From NCBI GenBank assembly GCA_002254745.1, contig NJED01000065.1, forward strand, positions 1-7,681: a DNA stretch of 7,681 nt. The letters run 5' to 3'. The notes beneath the pieces are model-generated. The model saw only the letters and a list, made by a program, of their open reading frames with translations, did not search any database and was not told the origin of the DNA. Of the stretch, positions 1-6,845 are shown piece after piece. This stretch comes from Desulfurococcales archaeon ex4484_217_1 (GTDB lineage: Archaea > Thermoproteota > Thermoprotei_A > EX4484-217-1). Positions within the stretch are counted from its first letter, which is position 1. Each line of letters begins with the position of its first letter. A program made the position numbers and the translations under genes.

Positions 1-180
1 TTCAGCATTATCTGCAATAACTACTTCTGTTCTAGACTCTGTTCCTCTTGTTTCAGCACCGTAGAAAACCATATTAACTACGTGGTAGTTTGTGTTTTTC
101 GCTACAGCGTCTGAAATCAAATGACCTGCTAATAGAATTCCTTGGCCTCCTTTACCTACGATTATTATTTCTTTTCTCAC
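1..180 (-). CDS. korC: 2-oxoacid:ferredoxin oxidoreductase gamma subunit (KorC), 5' part only
   Basis: Translating the minus strand from the GTG at 180-178 gives 60 codons without a stop, running off the left edge, so the C-terminal two thirds are missing. The N-terminus has the glycine-rich GKGGQGILLAG motif (about residues 9-19) and YGAETRGTESRTEV (about 40-53), both typical of the gamma domain of pyruvate/2-oxoglutarate ferredoxin oxidoreductases. In this family the gamma subunit binds the CoA side of the active site. The start overlaps the korB stop as GTGA (4 bases shared), and a GGTGG ribosome binding site lies just upstream, so translational coupling is likely. It is the last visible gene of the sucCD-korDABC operon. 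The 2-oxoglutarate assignment over other 2-oxoacids rests on the adjacent sucCD genes. Confidence 0.9.
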   Translation of the reverse strand, partial: MRKEIIIVGKGGQGILLAGHLISDAVAKNTNYHVVNMVFYGAETRGTESRTEVVIADNAE

Positions 181-1004
181 TTCTTTTCCACCTTAAAGTA
201 TTTATTGTAGAGTTCTATGTATCCCGGTTTTTCTATGTCTAGGAAGACCCCGCAATCTATTACTTTAAACCAGTCGTATTCTGCTTCTAAAGGTGAAATA
301 CCTTTCCTAACTCTAACTATTTTCCTAAGATACTTTAATAGTTCCACAGGATCTCTATACCCTATGTGTCTTCCAAAAATTTCAGGGCATGTCGAAATAA
401 CTTCTATGAACCTAAATCCTTTCTTGAGCAGTGCTCTTTCTATGGACTTTTGAAGCATTAAGGGTAAGGTTACAGGCCACCTAGCAATATATGTTGCTCC
501 AGCTACAGCAGCAATTTTAACAGCATCTAATGGTGGTTCAGGGTTACCGTAAGGTGTTGTTGTAGTGTAAACTCCTTGGGGCGTTGTTGGCGCTAATTGT
601 CCTCCTGTAAGAGCATATATCATGTTGTTAATCATGATTACTAAAACGTCGAAGTTTCTACGTGCTGCGTGTAAGAAGTGGTTTCCTCCAATACCTACTA
701 AGTCTCCATCTCCCGTGAATACAACAACTTCAAGTTCGGGGTTAGCTAGCTTAACTCCGACAGCGTATGCTAATGCTCTACCGTGGGGTGTATGTGCTGC
801 GTCGAGTTTAACGTAGCCCGCTGCTCTACCAGTACACCCTATTCCAGACACGAAAACTATCTTCTTAGGGTCTATCTTGCCTCTCCTAGCAAGCATTTTA
901 ACTGCTCTTAGAAATGCAGATAGGGCTATCCCTATTCCGCAACCTGGACACCAAACGTGGGGTAGCCTTTCAGTTCTAAGCAGATCGTCTAGTTCATGTA
1001 TCAT
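177..1004 (-). CDS. korB: 2-oxoglutarate:ferredoxin oxidoreductase beta subunit (KorB)
   Basis: 275 residues, full length for the family. This cytoplasmic subunit binds thiamine pyrophosphate and one [4Fe-4S] cluster. Visible motifs are CPGCG at 19-23, GIGC at 54-57, HTPHGRA at 71-77, the TPP/Mg motif TGDGD at 97-101 followed by IGGNHFLHAARRN to 117, NN at 126-127 and PTTPQG at 139-144. Cys19, Cys22, Cys57 and Cys206 have the spacing of the four cluster ligands of crenarchaeal 2-oxoacid:ferredoxin oxidoreductases. The catalytic site lies between beta and alpha, so the damaged korA next to it matters. The ATG start overlaps the end of korA by 4 bases, and the TGA stop overlaps korC by 4 bases. 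No lesion is visible in this gene. Substrate choice (2-oxoglutarate) is inferred from sucCD in the same operon. Confidence 0.93.
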   Translation of the reverse strand: MIHELDDLLRTERLPHVWCPGCGIGIALSAFLRAVKMLARRGKIDPKKIVFVSGIGCTGRAAGYVKLDAAHTPHGRALAYAVGVKLANPELEVVVFTGDGDLVGIGGNHFLHAARRNFDVLVIMINNMIYALTGGQLAPTTPQGVYTTTTPYGNPEPPLDAVKIAAVAGATYIARWPVTLPLMLQKSIERALLKKGFRFIEVISTCPEIFGRHIGYRDPVELLKYLRKIVRVRKGISPLEAEYDWFKVIDCGVFLDIEKPGYIELYNKYFKVEKK

Positions 1005-2076
1005 AATATTTCACCTATTGAAGAATACACATCATTTATTGTTGGAGGGTCAGGGCTAATTACTGGCGCTAGTAGCACGTTCTTATCTCTAAATATGTTC
1101 ATTATTTCACGATGTAGTTGGCCATAGTTCATTTCAACCACTATCACTTTTTCTGCTCTACTAGCTACTTTTCTAAGACCTTCATCATCTATGGGCCATA
1201 GGGTTATAGGTCTAAATAGTCCCGCCTTAACCCCTTTACTCCTAAGTTCCCTAACAATAGCGTGGACAATTCTGGAAACTGATCCGAAGGCAATAAACAA
1301 TATGTTAGCATCAGAGGTCATGTAGGTTTCAGACATGACTATGTTTTTCTTGTTCTTAATGATTTTCATGGTTAATCGCTCAACAAGTTTAGCATAAGTT
1401 TCCTTTGACGGATCATAGTATCCTCTTTCATCATGCGATAGGGATTCTGCTAGAACAGCATATCCTTCGCCGTAACACGCCATTGGAGGTACAAGGTCTT
1501 CAGGATCGGGTTCGAACGGCTTATATTGTTCAGGGGGTACGGTTGGTTTCTTCCTTGTAACAAGCTTTACTTCGCCAGGTGATTTCCAAACGTATTTTTC
1601 GGACATGTGAGATAAAACAGCGTCTATGAGAACAATAACGGGTACCCTATATTTTTCAGCGAGATTAAATGCTTCAATAGTTAAGTCGAAGCATTCCTGA
1701 ACACTGTTAGGGGCTAAAACTATTAACTCGTAGTGTCCATGGGAAGCCCATTTAGACTGAACAACGTCTCCTTGGCCGGTACCCGTAGCTACTCCTGTAC
1801 TTGGCCCTGCTCTCATACTGTAAACTATTACTATAGGCGCTTCAACCATTACAGCATAACCTATTCCTTCAGCCATTAAGCTGTACCCCGGCCCGCTGGT
1901 TGCAGTCATAGCTTTAACCCCGGCCCATGAAGCCCCTATAATAGCGTTTATTGCTGAGACAAGTACTCGAAGATCTCATTCACCGGGGTTATGGGGTATC
2001 CTGCGAAGAACTTTAGCCCAGCAACTATTGCTCCTTCAGATACAGCTATGTTTCCAGGTTGAAACCTAACTTCCAC
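1001..2076 (-). pseudogene. korA: 2-oxoglutarate:ferredoxin oxidoreductase alpha subunit (KorA), frameshifted with an internal deletion
   Basis: Two pieces in different frames together make a KorA. The first starts at GTG 2076-2074, with a GAGGTGAT ribosome binding site at about 2085-2092, and encodes 42 residues with the family motif GYPITP (27-32), ending at a TAA at 1950-1948. The second frame picks up at about 1957 with SAINAIIGASWAGVKAMTATSGPG and stays open to 1001 for roughly 318 residues, including PSTGVATGTGQGD, NSVQECFDLTIEAFNLAEKYRVP, and the C-terminal transketolase-like domain. Family members carry about 18 residues between these pieces (LP..GG.F.QMEDE), so about 52 bases seem to be missing. 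That segment should contain the glutamate equivalent to Glu64 of Desulfovibrio PFOR, which activates TPP. The rest shows no decay, so either a recent inactivation or an assembly error is possible. It overlaps korD by 11 bases and korB by 4. Confidence 0.85.
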
Positions 2077-2329
2077 TTGACATAATCACCTCTGAATATG
2101 GTTTTGGAGAATACTTTACAACTATGGCGAATTCAGGGCACATATATTCGCAAAGCTTACATCCAACACAAAGTTCTGGGTGTGCTGGTGAAACAACCCA
2201 ATACCCCTTCTTATTCATTAGCTTTCTTGATTTTTCGAAGACATTTGTTGGACAGACATAAACACATATTCCGCAGTCCTTACACCTATCTCCTATAATC
2301 AAGACCTTATAATGTCTTTTAGCTGGCAT
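2066..2329 (-). CDS. korD: 2-oxoglutarate:ferredoxin oxidoreductase delta subunit, 2x[4Fe-4S] ferredoxin (KorD)
   Basis: 87 residues from ATG 2329-2327. Two classical ferredoxin motifs are present: Cys16, 19, 22, 26 (CKDCGICVYVCP) and Cys54, 57, 60, 64 (CVGCKLCEYMCP). They should hold two [4Fe-4S] clusters that pass electrons from the TPP/alpha-beta core to soluble ferredoxin. An upstream ATG at 2365 would add 12 residues (MKYLACFLRWFR) but would lie inside the end of sucD. The 2329 start follows the sucD TAG stop by one base and has an AAGGTGG ribosome binding site about 10 bases upstream, so I prefer it. The 3' end overlaps the korA start. The gene appears intact. Confidence 0.9.
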   Translation of the reverse strand: MPAKRHYKVLIIGDRCKDCGICVYVCPTNVFEKSRKLMNKKGYWVVSPAHPELCVGCKLCEYMCPEFAIVVKYSPKPYSEVIMSSGS

Positions 2330-2330
2330 T

Positions 2331-3017
2331 CTAAACCACCTTAGAAAGCAAGCTAGGTATTTCATACGGTGTTCTAGCTACGAGAATACCTGCTTTTTTG
2401 AAGGCGTTGATTTTGCTTTCATACGTTCCTATACCCATCATTATAATTGCCCCTGCATGTCCCATTCTAGGGTCTCCTCCAATACCTATAGCTGTAGATT
2501 GGCCAAATCCTGCTTTGACAAGAGAATTCGCTACTTCATAGGTTAGCGTACCGCTCCTAGAAATTATTCCAACGTTACCTTTTTTAAAAGCTGTTGCAGG
2601 CATAATACCTATCTTACATATGCCTGGAGAAATTACTCCTGGGGTATTTGGTCCAACAACTGTTACTCTGTGCTTTTTAGCGTAGTGAATAAGCTTTAAC
2701 TCATCATGTAACGGTATATGCTCAGTTATTACAACTATTAACTCTATACCGTAGTCTATAGCTTCATATATTGCGTCTAGAGCAAAAGGTGCAGGTACAA
2801 AAACTATTGAGGAATTTATTTCTGGATGTTCACGTAGTGCATCCTCAACACTGTTGTAAACAGGTACTCCATGAACTTTTAAGCCACCTTTCCCTGGAGT
2901 TACTCCGGCAACAATCTTTGTCCCGTATTCCAGCATTAACTTGGTATGAAATGATCCTTCTCTACCTGTAATTCCCTGCACAAGCACGTACCTGTTTTCA
3001 TGGGCGAGTACTACCAT
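2331..3017 (-). CDS. sucD: Succinyl-CoA synthetase alpha subunit (SucD), internally shortened by about 61 residues
   Basis: 228 residues, whereas the family is about 290. The CoA-binding fold is present: GITGREGS (15-22), TPGKGG (40-45), VGPNTPG (121-127), SRSGTLTYE (153-161) and GIGGDP (178-183). The sequence then jumps straight to RMGHAGAII (184-192), where His187 is the phosphohistidine. In E. coli SucD 61 residues lie between GGDP and RMGHAG, including the GEIGG loop with Glu208, which is needed to phosphorylate and dephosphorylate the histidine. The gap falls at 2468/2469 and keeps the frame. The enzyme would convert succinyl-CoA plus ADP and phosphate to succinate, CoA and ATP, but this version is probably inactive if real. 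The ATG start is 3 bases after sucC, with GGTGA upstream. An acetyl-CoA/acyl-CoA ligase is less likely given sucC. Confidence 0.88.
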   Translation of the reverse strand: MVVLAHENRYVLVQGITGREGSFHTKLMLEYGTKIVAGVTPGKGGLKVHGVPVYNSVEDALREHPEINSSIVFVPAPFALDAIYEAIDYGIELIVVITEHIPLHDELKLIHYAKKHRVTVVGPNTPGVISPGICKIGIMPATAFKKGNVGIISRSGTLTYEVANSLVKAGFGQSTAIGIGGDPRMGHAGAIIMMGIGTYESKINAFKKAGILVARTPYEIPSLLSKVV

Positions 3018-3020
3018 GGC

Positions 3021-4166
3021 TTAGTTCACCAATATGGATCTTAGTTCTAATAATGCAGCTTCAATATCCTCGAAAGCATTAACACCGTGTTGTTTAAGTA
3101 TCTTACGTGCTTCTACATCTCTAGTACCTTTTATCCTGATAACCAATGGTTTTCTAAGTTTACATTCTCCTAAAGCTTCTATTACACCTAAAGCTACTTC
3201 ATCACACCTAGTTATTCCGCCAAAAATATTCATGAAAACTGCTTTTACCTTAGGATTCTCTAGTAATATAGTCACGGCTTCTTTAACCCTAGCTTTAGAA
3301 GCACCTCCGCCAATATCTAAGAAGCAAGCTGGTTTCATACCGTGTAATCCTATAAGGTCCATTGTCGCCATAGTTAATCCCGCACCATTACCTATAACCC
3401 CTACATTACCATTTAACTCTACGTAGCTCAAGCCCAATGCTTCTGCTTTCTTCTCACCAGCTGTTATGCCGCGGAAAACTTCCTCGGAAAAATATTTCAT
3501 AAGTTTATCTTTTTGCCTAAAGAGGGAATTATCATCAACAATTATTCTAGCATCTAAAGCCCAGAGCCCATTATCGGTTAATGCTAAAGGATTTATTTCA
3601 ACTAGTTCAGCGTCGAAGTCTTCGAATACCTTAAACATGGACTTAACGATTCGAATGAACTGCTTAATGAGGTTTTTCGGTATTCCAAGTTTATATGCTA
3701 TGTTTCTTACCTCATAATCTTTAAGGCCAATAAAAGGATTTATCGGTATTTTGTAGAGGAGGTAAGGTTTTTTCCTTATAGTTTCCTCTATATCTACTCC
3801 TCCCTCCGTGGATGCTAAGAAGGCAGCATTTCTTAAAGAATAATCTATAGTAAACGCTACATAGTACTCCTTCTTAGCATCCATACACTTCTCAATTAGA
3901 ACCTTCGATACTTTAACTCCTCTTATAGTGCTTCCTAGAAGCTTAGATACAGCATTTAATAATTCTTTAAGATTATTTACTTTCAATATCCCCCCGGCTT
4001 TCCCCCTACCTGAGATGGGAATTTGCACTTTTACGACTAGAGGGAAACCTATCTCTCTTACAATATTTTCTTTTACGTCATTGAGCGAAGAAGCAGTAAA
4101 GCCCTTAGGTATAGGAATACCGTAATCTTTAAGAATGGTCTTAGCTTCGTATTCGAGGATTTTCAC
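3021..4166 (-). CDS. sucC: Succinyl-CoA synthetase beta subunit (SucC), ADP-forming type
   Basis: 381 residues from GTG 4166-4164, full length for the family. The N-terminal ATP-grasp domain has GRGKAGG (53-59), STEGGVDIE (119-127) and EINPL (190-194). The C-terminal CoA-ligase domain has NGAGLTMATMD (260-270), DIGGGA (284-289) and NIFGGITRCD (313-322). It binds the nucleotide and pairs with SucD. An earlier in-frame GTG at 4175 would add three residues, but that GTG is itself part of the AGGTG ribosome binding site (4173-4177). The GTG at 4166 sits 6 bases after it and gives the usual MKILEYEAK N-terminus. It is the first gene of the sucCD-korDABC operon and shows no lesion. Confidence 0.93.
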   Translation of the reverse strand: MKILEYEAKTILKDYGIPIPKGFTASSLNDVKENIVREIGFPLVVKVQIPISGRGKAGGILKVNNLKELLNAVSKLLGSTIRGVKVSKVLIEKCMDAKKEYYVAFTIDYSLRNAAFLASTEGGVDIEETIRKKPYLLYKIPINPFIGLKDYEVRNIAYKLGIPKNLIKQFIRIVKSMFKVFEDFDAELVEINPLALTDNGLWALDARIIVDDNSLFRQKDKLMKYFSEEVFRGITAGEKKAEALGLSYVELNGNVGVIGNGAGLTMATMDLIGLHGMKPACFLDIGGGASKARVKEAVTILLENPKVKAVFMNIFGGITRCDEVALGVIEALGECKLRKPLVIRIKGTRDVEARKILKQHGVNAFEDIEAALLELRSILVN

Positions 4167-4216
4167 ATATAACACCTATATTGCAGAATTTTTAATTAAA
4201 TATGCTATTATATAAA
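4164..4216 (-). promoter_or_regulatory. Promoter and ribosome binding site of the sucCD-korDABC operon
   Basis: On the minus strand TTTATATAA (4216-4208) is a strong archaeal TATA box. Counting about 26 bases from its centre puts the transcription start near 4186, giving a leader of about 20 bases. That leader carries AGGTG (4177-4173), 6 bases before the GTG start at 4166. A second AT-rich box (TTTAATTAAA, about 4191-4200) is closer and less well placed. No operator is evident. Confidence 0.65.
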
Positions 4217-4343
4217 CGTTAGCTATAATGGAATACTTTCACTGAACTCTTTCATTAATTACGGCAGGGGTGAATTTGCAGCTTTTCTTAGGATGAACTT
4301 CCTACAGAGAAACTATTAATTTATTCTTGTGAAAGAAATAGTT

Positions 4344-4946
4344 CTAAGTATTTTCCTTAAGAAAAAGAATCTTGGAGTGCGGGGTAGGGGTTCTCGAGCT
4401 AGCTCCTGCCCTTAGTTCCTTCACTTCTTTTTTTATAACGTAAAGGTATAATGTATGTCCTACTATCCCATCATATATTTTAACTGTTTTCTTAGGTCTC
4501 CAGCCTGGTATTTGGAATATTTGGAATTCATGAGATACAATTCTTGTTCCCGGCCTTAGTTCATTCTCAAGTTTCGGTCTTAGCATTTCATTTACACTTG
4601 TTAGCAGGAACAACGTAACTATAGTCGCGTCTTTAATATTAACATTAAACATGTCATCTTTTATTATCTCGGCTCTATCGTTAAGACGTAATTCATCAAT
4701 TTTTCTTCTTGCTTGTAAAACGAGATCATCTCTAATTTCAATACCTATTGCTTTTTTAACCTTAAATTCCTTAGCGGCTGTTATAACTATTCTTCCATCG
4801 CCGCAGCCTAAATCATAAACCACATCTTCAGGTCCAGCGTTTGCAAGTTCAAGCATAGCTTTAACTACCGGCTCGGGTGTAGGAACATAAGGTACCAAAT
4901 ATCCTCTATAATAACTGACCAATACAGGTCCCCGCGCTCTACTCAA
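4344..4946 (-). CDS. aKMT-like SAM-dependent protein lysine methyltransferase
   Basis: 200 residues. It closely resembles the crenarchaeal protein lysine methyltransferase aKMT (Sulfolobus, about 160 residues, broad specificity including chromatin proteins such as Cren7). It has VPYVPTPEPVV (18-28), SAM motif I DLGCGDGRI (45-53), acidic E70 at the end of strand 2, DDMF (97-100), and TLFLLTSVNEMLRPKLENELRPGTRIVSHEF (111-141). Two oddities: FQIFQI (141-146) is a tandem duplication where relatives have one FxI, and about 28 residues after YLYVIKK (173) extend beyond the family core. The start is a TTG at 4946, supported by a TATA-like TTAAAT centred 26 bases upstream, which would make the mRNA leaderless. 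It lies 33 bases after the corrinoid gene. Substrate is unknown. Confidence 0.85.
   Translation of the reverse strand: MSRARGPVLVSYYRGYLVPYVPTPEPVVKAMLELANAGPEDVVYDLGCGDGRIVITAAKEFKVKKAIGIEIRDDLVLQARRKIDELRLNDRAEIIKDDMFNVNIKDATIVTLFLLTSVNEMLRPKLENELRPGTRIVSHEFQIFQIPGWRPKKTVKIYDGIVGHTLYLYVIKKEVKELRAGASSRTPTPHSKILFLKENT
4361..4412 (-). terminator. Terminator-like GC-rich inverted repeat plus T-tract inside the methyltransferase 3' end
   Basis: On the minus strand GGGCAGG (about 4411-4405) can pair with CCTACCC (about 4388-4382) with one mismatch. The loop contains the perfect palindrome GAGCTAGCTC. The GC-rich block is followed by ATTCTTTTTC (4370-4361), still inside the reading frame, and the TAG stop comes 14 bases later. 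The arrangement resembles a terminator, but T-rich tracts alone can end archaeal transcripts, so the role of the hairpin is uncertain. Confidence 0.3.
4509..4526. repeat. 9-bp perfect tandem duplication inside the methyltransferase gene
   Basis: TATTTGGAA occurs twice in direct succession (4509-4517 and 4518-4526). On the coding strand it produces FQIFQI at residues 141-146, where aKMT relatives have a single FxI before the GW motif. The frame is kept. Confidence 0.9.
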
Positions 4947-4969
4947 GTTTATCCATTAATTGCTACGGA

Positions 4970-4975
4970 ATTTAA
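4970..4975 (-). promoter_or_regulatory. Possible TATA box for the methyltransferase gene
   Basis: TTAAAT on the minus strand is centred 26 bases before the TTG at 4946, the spacing expected for an archaeal promoter that gives a leaderless transcript. It overlaps the short gap after the corrinoid gene, so the methyltransferase may be both in the upstream operon and separately transcribed. This is a weak box judged by position only. Confidence 0.35.
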
Positions 4976-4979
4976 GTTT

Positions 4980-5657
4980 TTAATTTTCCCTACTCTTGAA
5001 CTTTCCAATTAACCTATCCACTAGTTGAACGGCCTGCACAGCATCTCTACTCCATCCATCAGCACCTATAGCCTTAGCGTATTCTGGACTCGTTGCTAAA
5101 CCACCTATTATCACCTTAACCCTCCTTCTTAGCCCTTTTTCTTCAAGTAGTTTAATTACCTCCTTCATCTGATGAACAGTTGTTGTTAGGAGAGAGCTCA
5201 TACCTAAAATGTCTGGTTCGTATTTTTCAACTGCTTCAATAAATTTCTCCGGAGGGACGTCTACGCCTAAATCTATTACTTCATAACCTGCTGCTCTAAG
5301 CATTGATGCTACAAGGCTTTTACCTATATCGTGAATATCTCCTTTAACAGTCCCTATAACTACTCTGCCTCTAAATATTTCACTAGCCTTCTTCACTTTC
5401 TCGAAAAGTTTAGGCTCAAGAATTTTCATAGCTTTTTTAAACATTTCAGCAGCAACTATCATTTCAGCTAGAAAGTATTCTCCCCCCTCAAATAGCTTAC
5501 CGATTTCTCTCATACCCTCGCTCATAGAGTAGAAAACTATTTTACTAGCATCAACGTTTTTCTTTAATGCTTCTTTTACAAGTTTTAGGAATCTATCTTC
5601 ATCAAGGTTTATTAGGGTTTCTTTTATTTCTTCCAAAATTTTCTCTTCAAAACCCAT
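4980..5657 (-). CDS. Methyltransferase corrinoid (cobalamin-binding) protein, MtbC/MttC-like
   Basis: 225 residues, normal for stand-alone corrinoid proteins. The N-terminal helical cap (about 1-90) contains SMSEGMREIGKLFEGGEYFLAEMIVAAE, typical of the B12-binding cap. The C-terminal Rossmann-like B12 domain (about 97-220) has GDIHDIGK (106-113), where His109 is the lower cobalt ligand, then SSLLTTT (154-160) and GGLATSPEYAKAIGADGW (185-202). Such proteins accept a methyl group from a substrate-specific methyltransferase (methylamines, methanol or methoxylated aromatics) and pass it to a second enzyme or to tetrahydro(methano)pterin. No such partner (MttB, MtaB, MtaA, MtrH-like) is in the window, so the substrate cannot be named. 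It follows the Lrp regulator by 21 bases and was probably co-transcribed. ATG start, with AGGGAT upstream. Confidence 0.88.
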   Translation of the reverse strand: MGFEEKILEEIKETLINLDEDRFLKLVKEALKKNVDASKIVFYSMSEGMREIGKLFEGGEYFLAEMIVAAEMFKKAMKILEPKLFEKVKKASEIFRGRVVIGTVKGDIHDIGKSLVASMLRAAGYEVIDLGVDVPPEKFIEAVEKYEPDILGMSSLLTTTVHQMKEVIKLLEEKGLRRRVKVIIGGLATSPEYAKAIGADGWSRDAVQAVQLVDRLIGKFKSREN

Positions 5658-5678
5658 ATGTACATCCCTAACTTTACC

Positions 5679-6110
5679 CTATAACCTTATGTTGAGTATG
5701 ATCATAGTGTTTGTATCTGATACGCCATCAATATTTCTTATAGAGTTTATTATACTATCAAGTGCCAGTACATTGTCTGCTCTAATTACTGCTAATACGT
5801 CGTGTTCTCCAGTTATTTCATATACATGGTCTACTCCCTGCAGGTTAGCTATTTCCTTAGATATTTTAAAGACAGGTACTTGGGGTGATGTTTTAACTAG
5901 CACTACTGCTTTAATCTCGTTTTGTAAAGCATATTCTATAGTAAATCTCTTAATCACTCCTTGTTTTAGAAGTTTACTAACCCTCTTCCTTACAGCAGCT
6001 TCGCTCAATCCAAGCTTCTTAGCTATTGTCGTATACGGTGTTCTTGAGTTTCTCTTAAGCACCTCAATTATCTCCCTATCTATATCGTCTATTAAGCTCA
6101 CGGCTTCCAC
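5679..6110 (-). CDS. Lrp/AsnC family transcriptional regulator
   Basis: 143 residues. The N-terminal winged helix-turn-helix (about 7-58) includes LIDDIDREIIEVLKRNSRTPYTTIAKKLGLSEAAVRKRVSKL. The C-terminal RAM/effector domain (about 67-143) has the ligand-loop signature GEHDVLAVIRA at 101-111. Sequences like KAVVLVKTSPQVP (67-79) recall crenarchaeal LysM-type Lrp proteins, but I cannot assign an effector. Family members bind DNA as dimers or octamers and respond to amino acids. The GTG start at 6110 lies only 2 bases after AAGGT (6117-6113). A second GTG three codons on (6101) has a more normal 11-base spacing and may be the true start. It begins 5 bases after the kinase-like gene and precedes the corrinoid gene, so local autoregulation of this operon is plausible. 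Confidence 0.88.
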   Translation of the reverse strand: MEAVSLIDDIDREIIEVLKRNSRTPYTTIAKKLGLSEAAVRKRVSKLLKQGVIKRFTIEYALQNEIKAVVLVKTSPQVPVFKISKEIANLQGVDHVYEITGEHDVLAVIRADNVLALDSIINSIRNIDGVSDTNTMIILNIRL

Positions 6111-6115
6111 ATACC

Positions 6116-6760
6116 TTATATTAATGGGGTTACTAGTAAGTAGGTTAGTATTGAAGCTAAAGGTACACCCAAATTATCGTCTATAAGCTGCTGTCTCTCA
6201 GCTAAAGTAGCTATAGCAGCCATAAGTAACCCTAGGAAACCTAGAAACGCATACCCTATAATAGATGTTGTTACCAACATAGCTAAACTACCTACCCAGT
6301 GTTTACACCTTTCCCTACAAACCTTCATCCTAACAAGACCTGTTACTGCATCACCTATAGCCATGAAAAGCATAATTGCTACTGCGAGCTCTCTCATGTA
6401 CCACATAGTTAAGGCCATTATGGAGTAGCTTACTGTAAAATATACTTCCCCCAAGTTTCCCCTAATTTGAAACCATGACATCTCATTTTTCCTTAAATGA
6501 TGTAGCGCTAGAAGTAATGTTATGAGGCTCCCATAGGTGAAAAACGCGTATGGCTCTTTGAAAACATATAAGTACATAAAAACTGCGGGAACAGATGATA
6601 AATGTATTATTTTCCTATTAAACCATGGATTTTTAATTCTTCTAGTAAGAAATATTGTTATGCCTATGATGGCAGCTGCTGGAATAGCTATAATCATGTC
6701 ACTAATATAGTCGCTGATGCTAAACTTCGGTAGTGCGAAAACAACACCGTATTCGTTCAT
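6116..6760 (-). CDS. Polyprenol/phytol kinase-like membrane protein (CTP-dependent lipid kinase family)
   Basis: 214 residues with about six or seven hydrophobic segments (near 22-39, 55-66, 72-87, 105-120, 125-145, 158-185 and 200-213). Motifs match the dolichol kinase/phytol kinase (SEC59, DGK1, VTE5) group: RKIIH (49-53), GDAVTGL (136-142), KHWVGSLAM (153-161) and TLAERQQLIDDNLGVPL (185-201). Family members phosphorylate long isoprenoid alcohols using CTP in the membrane. In archaea this could serve dolichol phosphate for glycosylation or recycling of geranylgeraniol for lipids. The exact substrate is not visible, and a CDP-archaeol-synthase-like (CarS) protein is a less likely reading. 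ATG start at 6760 with GAGGT (6773-6769) 8 bases upstream. It is the first gene of the kinase-Lrp-corrinoid operon. Confidence 0.75.
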   Translation of the reverse strand: MNEYGVVFALPKFSISDYISDMIIAIPAAAIIGITIFLTRRIKNPWFNRKIIHLSSVPAVFMYLYVFKEPYAFFTYGSLITLLLALHHLRKNEMSWFQIRGNLGEVYFTVSYSIMALTMWYMRELAVAIMLFMAIGDAVTGLVRMKVCRERCKHWVGSLAMLVTTSIIGYAFLGFLGLLMAAIATLAERQQLIDDNLGVPLASILTYLLVTPLI

Positions 6761-6768
6761 CAGCTAGA

Positions 6769-6806
6769 ACCTCAACGTAGTAGTTTTTCACTTGAGAGTT
6801 ATAAAA
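6769..6806 (-). promoter_or_regulatory. Promoter and ribosome binding site of the kinase-Lrp-corrinoid operon
   Basis: On the minus strand TTTTATAA (6806-6799) is a good TATA box. Its centre predicts transcription from about 6777, a leader of about 16 bases containing GAGGT (6773-6769), 8 bases before the ATG at 6760. The divergent plus-strand TATAAA lies 40 bases away, so regulation could be shared. Confidence 0.6.
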
Positions 6807-6845
6807 TTATTTTACTTAAAATACGTAAAATTTCTCTACAAAAAG

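Noticed and set aside
1948..1962. Programmed frameshift in korA
   Set aside because: A one-base shift would rejoin the frames but not restore the missing residues, including the catalytic glutamate region, and there is no slippery run at the site.
2331..2365. Overlapping N-terminal extension of korD
   Set aside because: The extra 12 residues lie inside sucD, lack a good ribosome binding site, and do not belong to the ferredoxin fold.
4289..4304. Inverted repeat TAGGA/TCCTA between the methyltransferase and sucC
   Set aside because: A 5-bp stem with a 6-base loop is too weak to call as a terminator or operator.
5689..6186. 165-residue plus-strand reading frame opposite the Lrp gene
   Set aside because: It is the antisense shadow of a clear Lrp/AsnC gene and has no family features of its own.
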